Shown: positions 44,174-53,837, counted from the stretch's first letter. The stretch: DNA of 64,000 nucleotides from Porphyromonas gulae DSM 15663 (GCF_000378065.1 NZ_KB899147.1:62001-126000); one strand, 5' to 3'. The notes: generated by a model from the letters alone, not told the origin. Numbers and translations are program-made.

Positions 44174-46210
44174 ATGGACTACAAACTCACTTCGCGATTC
44201 AAGCCCACGGGCGATCAGCCGGAAGCCATCCGCCAACTCGTGGAGGGCATCAATGAAGGGATGCCGGCACAGACGCTGCTCGGCGTAACGGGATCGGGCA
44301 AAACCTTTACGGTGGCCAATGTGGTGGCAGCGGTCAATCGTCCGACCCTTGTCCTGAGTCATAATAAGACCTTGGCGGCACAGCTATACGGAGAGTTCAA
44401 AGCTTTCTTCCCGGAGAATGCAGTGGAGTATTTTGTCAGCTACTATGACTACTATCAGCCCGAAGCCTACCTCCCTGTCACTGATACCTATATCGAAAAG
44501 GACATGGCCATCAATGCGGAGATCGAGAAGTTGCGATTAAGGGCTACGGCTTCGCTCCTGTCAGGGCGGAAGGATGTGCTTGTGGTCAGCTCTGTATCCT
44601 GTCTCTACGGTATGGCCAATCCTGAAGCTTTTTCCGAAAAGGTGATCAGCCTGCACACGGGACAAAGGGCAGATAGAGATCATTTCATCCGCCTGCTGGT
44701 AGAGAGCTACTACACGAACAATAAAGTAGAGTTCGAGAGCGGCAACTTCCGCGTCAAAGGCGACAGTGTGGATATATTCCCTGCCGTAGAAGGATATGAC
44801 GGCGTGGCATACAGGGTGGAATTTTGGGATGGAGAGGTCGAGCGACTGAGTACCTTCGATCCACGCACGGGACGGGAATACGGCCTGCTGTCGGAACTGA
44901 AGATATATCCCGCCAATCTGTTCGTGACGACCAAGGAGCAGGTGGATCGGGCAGTGGGGAAAATCGATGTGGATCTGGGTGCTCAGGTGGATTTTCTGAA
45001 AGAAATCGGTAAACCATACGAAGCCAAACGCTTGTATGAACGGGTCACGTATGATTTGGAAATGATCCGTGAGTTGGGTTATTGTTCCGGTATAGAGAAC
45101 TATTCGCGCTACTTCGACGGTCGTGATGCAGGGGAACGTCCTTTCTGCCTGTTGGATTATTTTCCGGAGGATTTCCTCTTGGTCATAGATGAAAGCCATG
45201 TAACGATACCACAGATACGTGCCATGTACGGAGGCGACCGTTCGCGCAAGGAGAATCTGGTCGAATACGGATTCCGCCTACCTGCCGCCCTCGACAATCG
45301 GCCGCTTCGCTTCGATGAGTTCGAAGCTCTTACACCCCAGACTCTTTATATCAGTGCCACGCCTGCCGACTATGAGCTGAACAGAAGCGAAGGCGTGATC
45401 GTCGAACAGCTGATCCGTCCGACCGGATTGTTGGATCCCATTATCGACGTCAAGCCAACGGCAAACCAAGTGGATGATCTGATGGAGGAGATAGCGCGTT
45501 GCATCGAAAAGAAGGAGCGTGTGCTGGTAACGACCCTGACCAAACGTATGGCAGAGGAGCTTAGCGAATACCTGCTACGCCACGGCATCAGTACCAGCTA
45601 CATACACAGCGATGTGGACACGCTGGAGCGTGTGCGAATCATGGAAGACCTGCGCAAGGGTGTGTACGACGTACTCATCGGGGTGAATCTACTCCGCGAA
45701 GGACTGGACTTGCCGGAAGTTTCGCTTGTGGCTATTTTGGATGCGGATAAGGAAGGATTCCTCCGCTCGCATCGTTCGCTCACGCAGACTGCCGGACGTG
45801 CTGCCCGACATATTCATGGGCGTGTCATCTTCTACGCGGACAAGATCACTGACAGTATGCAGCTCACCATGGACGAGACCGCACGCCGGCGTACCAAGCA
45901 GTTGGCCTACAACGAAGCGCACGGCATCTCCCCCCAACAGATAGTGAAGAATAGTGCTGCTATCTGGGGAGAAGGCGATGTCTCAGTCTTGCAATCCAGC
46001 ACAGAATCCGGTGCGTACATAGAGGAGAGCAGCATGATTGCTGCCGATCCTTTGGCCGACTATCTGAGCAAACCCAAACTGGAAGCACTCATTGCTTCCA
46101 CCAAGAAGCAAATGCTGGCAGCAGCCAAAGAGCTGGACTTTCTGGAAGCAGCACGACTTCGGGACGAAGCCGCACGATTGGAAAAGAAGCTGGAGCAACT
46201 CACAGCCTAA
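44174..46210 (+). CDS. uvrB: Excinuclease ABC subunit B
   Basis: 678 residues from ATG 44174 (MDYKLTSRFKPTGDQPEAIR), the normal UvrB start; 54 extra upstream codons are open but carry the promoter. It is the damage-verifying helicase-like subunit of nucleotide excision repair. Motifs: LLGVTGSGKTFTVANV (Walker A), the beta-hairpin YYDYYQPEAYLPVTDTYIEK, VIDESHVTIPQ (DExH), and QTAGRAARHIHGRVIFYAD. The C-terminal UVR motif is LEALIASTKKQMLAAAKELD followed by FLEAARLRDEAARLEKKL. Its stop overlaps by two bases the stop of the convergent antiporter gene. Confidence 0.97.
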   Translation: MDYKLTSRFKPTGDQPEAIRQLVEGINEGMPAQTLLGVTGSGKTFTVANVVAAVNRPTLVLSHNKTLAAQLYGEFKAFFPENAVEYFVSYYDYYQPEAYLPVTDTYIEKDMAINAEIEKLRLRATASLLSGRKDVLVVSSVSCLYGMANPEAFSEKVISLHTGQRADRDHFIRLLVESYYTNNKVEFESGNFRVKGDSVDIFPAVEGYDGVAYRVEFWDGEVERLSTFDPRTGREYGLLSELKIYPANLFVTTKEQVDRAVGKIDVDLGAQVDFLKEIGKPYEAKRLYERVTYDLEMIRELGYCSGIENYSRYFDGRDAGERPFCLLDYFPEDFLLVIDESHVTIPQIRAMYGGDRSRKENLVEYGFRLPAALDNRPLRFDEFEALTPQTLYISATPADYELNRSEGVIVEQLIRPTGLLDPIIDVKPTANQVDDLMEEIARCIEKKERVLVTTLTKRMAEELSEYLLRHGISTSYIHSDVDTLERVRIMEDLRKGVYDVLIGVNLLREGLDLPEVSLVAILDADKEGFLRSHRSLTQTAGRAARHIHGRVIFYADKITDSMQLTMDETARRRTKQLAYNEAHGISPQQIVKNSAAIWGEGDVSVLQSSTESGAYIEESSMIAADPLADYLSKPKLEALIASTKKQMLAAAKELDFLEAARLRDEAARLEKKLEQLTA

Positions 46211-47727
46211 CGGCGCAGGAGTCTGTGCTTGAGACGTTGCAGAAGACCGGGATGATTCTCCGGATCGCCTGAGATCGGTGTCTGGGAAAGATTCTTTTCG
46301 GATACGATCAGTAGCACGTCTCCCACCTGCAAGTGCATACGCCCTTTCGGTACCCGATAACCCTCGCCTCTTCGTACCAGGATGACAAGCTCTTCGTCAC
46401 GAAGAGAAAGGTTCATCAGCAGATCGCCATGGGACAGCATGGAAGCGTCCACCACTCTCTCCTCCAACTTGGTTCCCGTCTCTTCCGGTATTTCCACACC
46501 GAACAGGCTACCTATCGGTGGCGAGGGAATATCCAGTCCGAGCCAACGTGCTACCTGGGAGATCGTACTTCCCTGTACAAGCAGAGAGAGTATGGTAATG
46601 AAGAAGACGACATTGAAAAGCTGATCCGCTCCGGGGATATTATCGATCATGGGATAGGTGGCAAAGATGATAGGCACGGCTCCGCGCAATCCGACCCAGC
46701 TGAGAAAGGTCTTACCCCTGAATGACATTTTGCGGAAGGGAATCAGGCAGAAATAGACGGCCAACGGGCGAGCTATGAGAATCATGAAAGCACCTACCAC
46801 GAGGGAGAACGGTGCCACATCCAGCATTTCTCTCGGATTGACGAGCAAGCCTAAGAGGATGAACAGGATAATCTGTACCAGCCAGGTGATACCATCGAAA
46901 AAGGTGTTGATGCTCTTCTTGTGAATAACCCGATTGTTTCCGACCACAATACCGGCGATATAAACAGCCAAATAACCATTCCCTTGCAAAAGAGCGGTCA
47001 CCGAAAAGGTGAAAAACACCATGCACAGCAGGGTGATAGGATAGAGCGTATCGTTGTGGATATTCATCCGATTGAGGATAAAGACGGCCAAGCGCCCCAT
47101 CAGGAAACCCAATGCACCGCCTACGACAAACTGTAGGATGAAAGTCAGAACAATAGGCCCTATTCCGCTCTGACCGGTGGTGATGAAATCGATGAGTGCA
47201 ATGGTCAGCATATATGCCATGGGGTCGTTACTACCGCTCTCCATCTCCAGTGTGGGAGCCAGATTCTCTTTGAGCTGCATCTTTTGCGAACGGAGGATAG
47301 CGAATACCGAAGCCGAGTCGGTACTGGCCATCGTGGCAGCCAGCAGCAAAGAGGTAGAAAGAGCGAACCGGTAAGGGCCAAACTCCGAACCGCTCAGCCA
47401 AAAGATAAAGAAACCGGATAGAAGAGCTGTCAGCAGGACACCCAAAGTGGACAGCGTAAGCCCCTGTGCAATGACCGGACGCACCTTTCTGATCCGCGTA
47501 TCCATACCACCGGTGAAGAGAATAATGGAGAGAGCGATGATCCCTACCGACTGTGCCACATCGGCATTAGAAAACTGAAACCCGAATCCATCCACTCCGA
47601 AGAGCATGCCGGTGAAGAGAAAGATCAAAAGGGTAGGGATACCGAAACGATAGCCTACCTTTCCGGCCATAATACCTGCAAATAGGACAATAGAAGCAAA
47701 GAGGAGGAAGTGTTCAGTAGATAACAT
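46207..47727 (-). CDS. Potassium/proton antiporter, CvrA/NhaP2-like
   Basis: 506 residues. About twelve membrane helices of the CPA1/NhaP type (IPTLLIFLFTGMLFGVDGFG, AQSVGIIALSIILFTGGMDT, SLLLAATMASTDSASVFAIL with the buried acidic residue, SGSNDPMAYMLTIALIDFIT), then LSWVGLRGAVPIIFAT. After the membrane part comes a regulatory TrkA-C-like domain (DEELVILVRRGEGYRVPKGR, LQVGDVLLIVSEK). Together these fit K+/H+ antiporters with a cytoplasmic RCK_C domain. The ion is inferred. It stands alone on this strand. Confidence 0.88.
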   Translation of the reverse strand: MLSTEHFLLFASIVLFAGIMAGKVGYRFGIPTLLIFLFTGMLFGVDGFGFQFSNADVAQSVGIIALSIILFTGGMDTRIRKVRPVIAQGLTLSTLGVLLTALLSGFFIFWLSGSEFGPYRFALSTSLLLAATMASTDSASVFAILRSQKMQLKENLAPTLEMESGSNDPMAYMLTIALIDFITTGQSGIGPIVLTFILQFVVGGALGFLMGRLAVFILNRMNIHNDTLYPITLLCMVFFTFSVTALLQGNGYLAVYIAGIVVGNNRVIHKKSINTFFDGITWLVQIILFILLGLLVNPREMLDVAPFSLVVGAFMILIARPLAVYFCLIPFRKMSFRGKTFLSWVGLRGAVPIIFATYPMIDNIPGADQLFNVVFFITILSLLVQGSTISQVARWLGLDIPSPPIGSLFGVEIPEETGTKLEERVVDASMLSHGDLLMNLSLRDEELVILVRRGEGYRVPKGRMHLQVGDVLLIVSEKNLSQTPISGDPENHPGLLQRLKHRLLRR

Positions 47728-48136
47728 CAGCTTTCAGTTATGCTTGTTATACGAAGATGTTGTAGGAGAAAGATTCGTTTTTGGCTCACAGAGCAAGCTC
47801 TGCAAAGATAAGCAAAACTCATTTTACGTCTGACATTTACACGTAGTGCGTGTGGCATCTGTGTCTTTTGCCCTGCTCAAAAGAATGAGAAACAGAAGAA
47901 TGGTTCGCGTTTTTTTCGAACCGAATATGGCAAGATTGCGGTTCCATGAATTTGAGAATGCGGCGCGAGATTATTTTAGTTTTGGTTCGGGAAAGAAAAA
48001 ATTTGCGAACCAAAACGAAAACGAACTCAGACCACGTTTTTCTGAACTGTAGAAATCCATTTTTTTCGTTCCAGATTGCTCTACTATCATCCTGCCCTCA
48101 TATAATTGCAAGGGGGGAGCAGAGAACGAAAACCTA
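47728..48136. other. Intergenic region with repeat-like block
   Basis: About 410 bases between divergent genes without a supported gene. The block 47975-48060 resembles the one at 22290-22400 (see finding). It also carries an inverted pair ggttcg/cgaacc at 47902 and 47918. Confidence 0.4.
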
Positions 48137-48144
48137 TATCTTTG
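48137..48144 (+). promoter_or_regulatory. -7 box of rseP
   Basis: TATCTTTG, 66 bases before the rseP ATG; no good -33 TTTG at the right spacing. Confidence 0.4.
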
Positions 48145-48209
48145 CCGCATGTTATTGAAGGAAAGAGGCACATACAATCAGCCCTCTTACATAATATTAA
48201 GACTCTCGC

Positions 48210-49529
48210 ATGATAGTTTTCCTCATTAAGGCCGCGCAGTTGATCCTCGCATTCGCCATTCTGGTTTTCGTCCATGAATTGGGACATTACTTTTTTGCTC
48301 GTCTCTTCCGAGTCAGGGTGGACAAGTTCTACCTTTTCTTCGATTGGGGAGGTGCCATCTTCCGTTACAAGCCCAAACGGAGTGAAACGGAATTCGGCAT
48401 CGGTTGGCTTCCTCTCGGCGGCTATTGCAAGATCAACGGGATGATAGACGAATCCATGGATACCGAGTACTTGCAACAAGAGCCGAAACCTTATGAATTT
48501 CGCAGCCGACCGGCATGGCAGCGGCTTCTGATCATGCTGGGAGGAGTGCTGTTCAATTTCCTGTTGGCTCTTGTCATCTATTCCGGTATTGTCCTGCAAT
48601 GGGGTAGCATGCGGATGCCTTCAGAGCGTATCAGTTCGGGCATGGCCTTCTCCTCCGTGGCACAGGAGGCCGGTTTTCAAGACAATGATATTATCCTCAC
48701 TGTGGATGGCCGGCCGGTGGATGCTTTGGCTTCGGGGTTCATGCGATCGGTGATTCAGGCTCGCCAAGTGGAAGTCCTGAGACAAGGCCGGCGAGAGATC
48801 GTACACGTTCCGCACGATATGATGAAGCGTGTGCTCAAAGCCAACAGTGGTTTTATGTCCATACAGGTGCCATTCGTCATCGATAGCGTCATGCCCCAAG
48901 GGACAGCTTATGCCTATCAGCTGAAAGTGGGCGACAGCATCACTGCCGTAAATGGCAAGTTGATGCCTGATGCAAGCGATGTGATCGGAGCCATTCGCAG
49001 TCATGCAGGCGATAGTATAGCCCTGACTATAGCCCGTGCAGGCGAAGAGCTGACTATAACGCTGCCGGTAGATACCGGTGGACTTATCGGAGTGAGCCTC
49101 CGACCGTTAGATGCCATCTATACCATCGATCATATCCGATATTCGCTGTTCGAAGCCATACCGGCCGGAATAGCACAAGGCGTGGGCACCTTGCGCAGCT
49201 ATGTAAGCGACATGAAGTACGTCTTCACCAAAGAAGGGGCAGGACAGATAGGTGGCTTCGGCACATTGGGCAGTCTCTTTCCGGCCTCTTGGAACTGGCC
49301 TCAATTCTGGGCTATGACGGCACTTCTCTCCATTATGCTGGCAGTCATGAATATCCTGCCCATACCGGCATTGGATGGAGGTCATATCCTCTTTCTTCTT
49401 ATCGAAATCATTACCCGCAGGAAAGTCGGTCAGGAAGTCCTTATTCGTGCACAATTGATCGGGATGGCTATTCTGATTCTTCTCGTTCTCTATGCCAATG
49501 GCAATGATTTGCTCAGGGCTTTTCGCTGA
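48210..49529 (+). CDS. rseP: Site-2 protease RseP (membrane zinc metalloprotease)
   Basis: 439 residues. It cuts transmembrane segments in regulated proteolysis, for example of anti-sigma factors. Helix 1 holds the zinc motif FVHELGHYFFARLF (His-Glu-x-x-His); two PDZ domains follow (GFQDNDIILTVDGRPVDALA; YQLKVGDSITAVNGKLMPDA); the third zinc ligand is in VMNILPIPALDGGHILFLLI. The last helix is QLIGMAILILLVLYANGNDL. mutS2 follows after 9 bases. RseP often neighbours dxr; here it does not. Confidence 0.95.
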   Translation: MIVFLIKAAQLILAFAILVFVHELGHYFFARLFRVRVDKFYLFFDWGGAIFRYKPKRSETEFGIGWLPLGGYCKINGMIDESMDTEYLQQEPKPYEFRSRPAWQRLLIMLGGVLFNFLLALVIYSGIVLQWGSMRMPSERISSGMAFSSVAQEAGFQDNDIILTVDGRPVDALASGFMRSVIQARQVEVLRQGRREIVHVPHDMMKRVLKANSGFMSIQVPFVIDSVMPQGTAYAYQLKVGDSITAVNGKLMPDASDVIGAIRSHAGDSIALTIARAGEELTITLPVDTGGLIGVSLRPLDAIYTIDHIRYSLFEAIPAGIAQGVGTLRSYVSDMKYVFTKEGAGQIGGFGTLGSLFPASWNWPQFWAMTALLSIMLAVMNILPIPALDGGHILFLLIEIITRRKVGQEVLIRAQLIGMAILILLVLYANGNDLLRAFR

Positions 49530-49538
49530 CAGACTGCT

Positions 49539-52061
49539 ATGATTCGAATGGAAACCTACCCCCACAACTTCGAGGAGAAAGTGGGTTTCGATGAGATTCG
49601 TCGCCTTCTCATCGGCCATTGTCATAGTCCGATGGGCAGCGATCGGGTGGTACAGATGCATGCTCTTGCAAGGCATGACGAAGTCAGCCGTTTGCTCGCC
49701 GAGACGGAAGAAATGCAGATTATCCTGAGAGAAGAAGACTTGTTTCCCGATCTCCGTCTGGCCGATGTACGAGAAGCACTAAACCGTATCCGACCTGCCG
49801 GCACCTATCTGGAAGAGCGAGAGTTGCTGGATGTGGCTACTGCACTGAGGACAATCGAAGCCCTCATCCGTTTCTTCCATGTGGGGGAAGAAACGGAGGC
49901 TAAGGATACACCGTACCCCCACCTTCAAGCTCTTTTGTCCGAAGCCGTTGCCTTTCCGGATCTGGAGAAGCGTATCAGCAGCCTGTTCGATCGGTTCGGG
50001 AAAATGAAAGACAATGCCTCGCCCGAACTGATGAATATCCGCCGCGAACTCTCCTCCATAGAGAAGAATATCTCGCGCACTCTCCAAGGCATCCTTCGTT
50101 TGGCTCAGTCCGAAGGCTGGGTGGATCAGGGTGTACAGCCATCGGTGCGCGATGGACGGCTGGTGATTCCGGTACCTCCGGCACATAAGCGGAAGGTAAG
50201 AGGTATCGTCCATGACGAATCCGGCACGGGGAAGACCGTCTTCATCGAACCTGCAGAGATAGTAGAAGCGAACAATCGTATTCGCGAGCTGGAGGCAGCC
50301 GAAAGGCGAGAAATCATTCGCATACTGATAGAGGTATGCAATGCACTTCGTCCGCACATTCATGATCTGATTGACTGCTACGAATGGATAGGACTGTTTG
50401 ACTTCATCTCAGCGAAAGCTCGTCTCAGCGTCGAATGGAATGCTATCCGTCCCATTTTGTCCAAGAGGCCGGAGATCCGGTGGGTGAAAGCCGTACATCC
50501 GCTGCTGCTTCGCAGTCTCAGAGCACATGGTAGAGATGTGATTCCGCTGGATATATCGCTTACTGCTCCCGACAAACGTATCCTGATCATATCCGGTCCC
50601 AATGCAGGGGGCAAATCTGTCTGTCTAAAGACGGTGGGGCTGTTGCAATACATGCTCCAAAGTGGTCTTCCCATACCGATGTCCCCCGATTCTACGGCAG
50701 GAATATTTGGCAAGCTCTTCATCGATATAGGAGATGAACAGTCGATAGAAGATGACCTCAGCACCTACAGTTCGCATCTGAGGAATATGAAACACTTTGC
50801 CCGCCATACGGATAAGAGTACACTATTACTAATAGATGAGTTCGGTGGCGGTACCGAACCTCAGATAGGCGGAGCCATCGCCGAAGCACTACTACATCGC
50901 TTCAACGAACAGGAAGGATTCGGAGTGGTAACTACTCACTACCATAATCTGAAAGCCTATGCCGAAGAGACACCGGGGCTTGTAAACGGAGCCATGCTTT
51001 ACGATCGCCATGAGATGCGCCCACTCTTCCGTCTCTCCATCGGTCGGCCGGGAAGTTCGTTTGCCATCGAGATCGCTCGCAAGATCGGGCTGCCCGAGGA
51101 GGTCATAGCCGAAGCCACAGACAAGGTGGGCACGGGCTACATCGACATGGATAAGTATCTTCAGGATATCGTACGGGACAAACGATACTGGGAGACTAAG
51201 CGTACCAATATCCGAAAGGAGGAAAAACGGCTGGAAGAGGCTGCCGCCGAATATGAATCGCGTCTGGAGTCTATCAAAAAAGAACGCAAACAAATACTGG
51301 ACGAAGCTCGCCAACAAGCATCCGAGATGCTGTCCCAATCGTCTGCTCAGATAGAGAAAACGATCCGCGACATCAAAGAGGCGCAAGCCGAAAGGGAGAA
51401 AACGCGGAGAGCACGACAAGAGCTGAGCGACTTCAGGGAAACGATCAACAAAGAAGAGGTCGAAAAAGAAGAGCGAATCAATCGGGAGATAGAGAAAATA
51501 AAACGGAGAAAAAAACGGAAGCAAGAGAAAGCAGCACCCCGTTCGACCGAAACACCTGTAGAGCCAAAGCCGCAAGAAGTACCCCAATCCCCTGTCATGC
51601 AAGTGGGCGATACGGTACGAATCAAAGGACAGACGGCTATAGGCAGTATTATAGATATGAATGATCGGGAGGCTACCATCGCTCTCGGAATGATCAAAAC
51701 GACTGTACCGATCGATCGGTTGGAACCGGCCAAGCCCGTCAAAGAGCGGAAGTCCGCCCCTGCCTCCGGAGCATCTGCCCGAATGATCATAGACCGGATC
51801 CACGAGAAGCGTTTGGATTTCAAGCAAGACATCGATCTGCGCGGCATGCGTGTGAACGAAGCCGTCCAAGCTGTCATGTATTTTATCGATGATGCTATCC
51901 AACTGGGAATGCCACGCGTACGGATACTTCATGGAACAGGAACAGGTGCACTCAGGACGGTGATCAGGGAGTATTTGGCCACAGTCGATGGGGTAAGGCA
52001 TTTTGCTGACGAACATGTCCAGTTCGGAGGAGCCGGTATCACTGTCGTCGAATTGGGATGA
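49539..52061 (+). CDS. mutS2: Endonuclease MutS2
   Basis: 840 residues. Homologue of MutS without the mismatch-recognition domain; members suppress recombination or rescue collided ribosomes. Core: the clamp region with IRRELSSIEKNISRTLQGIL, the ATPase with SGPNAGGKSVCLKTVGLLQY (Walker A), TLLLIDEFGGGTEPQIGGAI (Walker B) and VVTTHYHNLKAYAEETPG. A charged coiled coil follows (residues about 550-660) and then a KOW-like stretch. The C-terminal Smr nuclease domain is IDLRGMRVNEAVQAVMYFID followed by RILHGTGTGALRTVIREYL. Start could also be ATG 49548. Confidence 0.95.
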   Translation: MIRMETYPHNFEEKVGFDEIRRLLIGHCHSPMGSDRVVQMHALARHDEVSRLLAETEEMQIILREEDLFPDLRLADVREALNRIRPAGTYLEERELLDVATALRTIEALIRFFHVGEETEAKDTPYPHLQALLSEAVAFPDLEKRISSLFDRFGKMKDNASPELMNIRRELSSIEKNISRTLQGILRLAQSEGWVDQGVQPSVRDGRLVIPVPPAHKRKVRGIVHDESGTGKTVFIEPAEIVEANNRIRELEAAERREIIRILIEVCNALRPHIHDLIDCYEWIGLFDFISAKARLSVEWNAIRPILSKRPEIRWVKAVHPLLLRSLRAHGRDVIPLDISLTAPDKRILIISGPNAGGKSVCLKTVGLLQYMLQSGLPIPMSPDSTAGIFGKLFIDIGDEQSIEDDLSTYSSHLRNMKHFARHTDKSTLLLIDEFGGGTEPQIGGAIAEALLHRFNEQEGFGVVTTHYHNLKAYAEETPGLVNGAMLYDRHEMRPLFRLSIGRPGSSFAIEIARKIGLPEEVIAEATDKVGTGYIDMDKYLQDIVRDKRYWETKRTNIRKEEKRLEEAAAEYESRLESIKKERKQILDEARQQASEMLSQSSAQIEKTIRDIKEAQAEREKTRRARQELSDFRETINKEEVEKEERINREIEKIKRRKKRKQEKAAPRSTETPVEPKPQEVPQSPVMQVGDTVRIKGQTAIGSIIDMNDREATIALGMIKTTVPIDRLEPAKPVKERKSAPASGASARMIIDRIHEKRLDFKQDIDLRGMRVNEAVQAVMYFIDDAIQLGMPRVRILHGTGTGALRTVIREYLATVDGVRHFADEHVQFGGAGITVVELG

Positions 52062-52127
52062 CAGCTTTCTATACGATCTCCAATGGCCGAAATCATCCGC
52101 TTTTCGAAATAGATCTTCAGCAAAGTT

Positions 52128-52158
52128 TTTGGCAATCAACAAAGTATTTCTAACTTTG
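52128..52158 (+). promoter_or_regulatory. Consensus promoter of rpsU
   Basis: TTTG at 52128-52131, exactly 19 bases, then TAACTTTG at 52151-52158: a full match to the Bacteroidota -33/-7 consensus. rpsU begins 65 bases downstream. Confidence 0.8.
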
Positions 52159-52222
52159 CGCACCGAATTTCATGATCACGAACGAAGAATAACAAAAACA
52201 AAATAAAAAACAGAAGAAGATT

Positions 52223-52414
52223 ATGATCGTAGTTCCAGTTAAAGAAGGCGAGAACATCGAAAGAGCACTGAAACGCTTCAAAAGAAAGTTTGAAAAAACC
52301 GGAGCAGTACGCGAGTTGCGTGCTCGTCAGGCTTTTGAAAAGCCCTCGGTAACCAAGCGCAAGAAGATGCAGAAAGCCATCTACGTGAAGCAGCTTCAGG
52401 TTGCCGAAGAGTAA
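52223..52414 (+). CDS. rpsU: 30S ribosomal protein S21
   Basis: 63 residues. It starts MIVVPVKEGENIERALKRFK and continues RKFEKTGAVRELRARQAFEK, then a basic tail. In Bacteroidota, S21 helps hide the anti-Shine-Dalgarno tail of 16S rRNA. The sequence before the ATG (agaagaag) is purine-rich but not a strong Shine-Dalgarno site. The xerC-hpf fusion gene follows after 77 bases, likely on the same transcript. Confidence 0.97.
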   Translation: MIVVPVKEGENIERALKRFKRKFEKTGAVRELRARQAFEKPSVTKRKKMQKAIYVKQLQVAEE

Positions 52415-52491
52415 GAAGGATAGCTATTGCCGCATTTTCTTTGCGGCGCTCAAGACGGGTGCAATGATCGAGACCGACCTCTTTCGCGACA

Positions 52492-53697
52492 ATGAATGAA
52501 ACACCCGACACCATCGAAAGATTCCTCTATTATCTGCGCTACGAAGTTCACGCGTCAGAACGAACTATTTGTGACTATGCGCAAGATTTGAATCGCTATG
52601 CCGCTTTCTTCAGTGAACACACGGGAGAAGTATTCGAGCCAAGCGAACGCGACAAGGATGTCGCGCGCGCTTGGCTCTTCTCTTTGATGGAATCCGGACA
52701 AAAAAGCTCTTCCGTCCAGCGCAGGCTGAGCGCGCTGAAAAGCTTTTACAGATACATGGTCAAAATCGGGCTTATAGGGCAAAGCCCTGTCCGAATGTTG
52801 AGGGGGCCGAAGAAAGAGAGGCCACTACCCGTTTTCGTCCCGAACGATGAAATGGAAAAAGTGCTGAATCAGCCCATCCGTGAAGATGATTTCGAGGCCG
52901 TACGGGACAGATTGATTCTGGAAACACTGTATGAAGTGGGGCTGCGGCGTTCCGAAATAGCCACTCTCAAAGACAGCGCGGTAGAAGATAAGGCTGGCTG
53001 CATACGTGTCATCGGCAAAAGGAACAAAGAGCGAATAGTACCTTTCGGAAAACGTCTGCATGATATGATAGACAACTATCGGAATATTCGTGAAGAAAAA
53101 GTAGGGAAATCTGATTTTTTTTTCGTTTCTTTGGATGGCAGGCCACTGACAGGTGAAGTGGTCTACAACATAGTTCGTACAGCATTGGCAAACGTACCGC
53201 ACCTGACCAAGAGGAGTCCGCATGTTCTGAGACACAGCTTCGCCACCGAAATGCTCAATCACGGAGCAGATCTGATGTCGGTCAAAGAACTCTTAGGGCA
53301 CGACAGTCTTTCTACGACGGTGCAGTACACGCATATTTCGTTCGAGCAACTTAAACAAATGTATAACGCTCATCCAAGAGCAAAAAAAGAAGAAACGACC
53401 ATGACAGATGTAAGAATCCAGGCTCTGCATTTCGATGCTACTGACCAACTGAAAGAATTTGCACAGAAGAAAATATCCAAGCTGAATCGCTTGTCTGATG
53501 GAATAACGGGAGCCGAAGTAGTCCTCAAGCTCGTCAAGCCTGAGACCGTACAAAACAAAGAAGCATCTATCAGGCTCTATATCCCCGGCGACGACTTGTT
53601 TGCAGAAAAGACAGCAGACACCTTTGAGGAAGCTATTGATCTGACGGTCGATGCGCTGAAGAGACAAATCGAAAAAAGGAAAGAACAGAGAAAATAG
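52492..53697 (+). CDS. XerC-like tyrosine recombinase fused to ribosome hibernation factor HPF
   Basis: 401 residues in one open frame. Residues 1-300 are a Xer-type tyrosine recombinase: SAM-like N-domain (IERFLYYLRYEVHASERTIC, VQRRLSALKSFYRYMVKIGL) and the catalytic set Arg152/153 (GLRRSEIATL), Lys176 (GKRNKERIVPF), His244-x2-Arg247 (HVLRHSFATEML), His270 (LGHDSLST) and Tyr279 (VQYTH). Residues 304-401 (MTDVRIQALHFDATDQLKEF to the basic end EKRKEQRK) are an HPF/RaiA domain with ADTFEEAIDLTVDALKRQIE. In related genera these are two adjacent genes. Here there is no stop between them, and an ATG at 53401 with purine-rich DNA before it could let HPF be made alone. It lies between rpsU and the tRNA-tuf cluster. 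Confidence 0.9.
   Translation: MNETPDTIERFLYYLRYEVHASERTICDYAQDLNRYAAFFSEHTGEVFEPSERDKDVARAWLFSLMESGQKSSSVQRRLSALKSFYRYMVKIGLIGQSPVRMLRGPKKERPLPVFVPNDEMEKVLNQPIREDDFEAVRDRLILETLYEVGLRRSEIATLKDSAVEDKAGCIRVIGKRNKERIVPFGKRLHDMIDNYRNIREEKVGKSDFFFVSLDGRPLTGEVVYNIVRTALANVPHLTKRSPHVLRHSFATEMLNHGADLMSVKELLGHDSLSTTVQYTHISFEQLKQMYNAHPRAKKEETTMTDVRIQALHFDATDQLKEFAQKKISKLNRLSDGITGAEVVLKLVKPETVQNKEASIRLYIPGDDLFAEKTADTFEEAIDLTVDALKRQIEKRKEQRK
53401..53697 (+). CDS. hpf: Possible internal start for free HPF/RaiA
   Basis: The in-frame ATG at 53401 (codon 304 of the fusion) begins exactly at the HPF domain and gives 98 residues, the normal length of short HPF. It is preceded by the purine-rich aaaaaaagaagaaacgacc. 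HPF binds the 30S A and P sites and dimerises or silences ribosomes in stationary phase. Whether this start is used is not shown by sequence alone. Confidence 0.5.
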   Translation: MTDVRIQALHFDATDQLKEFAQKKISKLNRLSDGITGAEVVLKLVKPETVQNKEASIRLYIPGDDLFAEKTADTFEEAIDLTVDALKRQIEKRKEQRK

Positions 53698-53725
53698 GAC
53701 AAAGGCCAAAAAGATTCGCCGAATG

Positions 53726-53756
53726 TTTGGCGAATTAGAAAATGTCACTAAATTTG
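53726..53756 (+). promoter_or_regulatory. Consensus promoter of the tRNA-tuf operon
   Basis: TTTG at 53726-53729, exactly 19 bases, then TAAATTTG at 53749-53756: full match to the Bacteroidota consensus. The first tRNA starts about 80 bases downstream. Confidence 0.85.
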
Positions 53757-53837
53757 CAGCCGATTCGCCTCCCCTTAATCCGCAATGAGGCTAAGGCTGT
53801 GATTTTAGCAGTAATAAGTCGGACACCGGAGCGCGAG

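Noticed and set aside
50892-52163. 423-codon minus-strand frame opposite mutS2
   Set aside because: It mirrors the charged coiled coil of MutS2 and is full of Phe/Leu runs.
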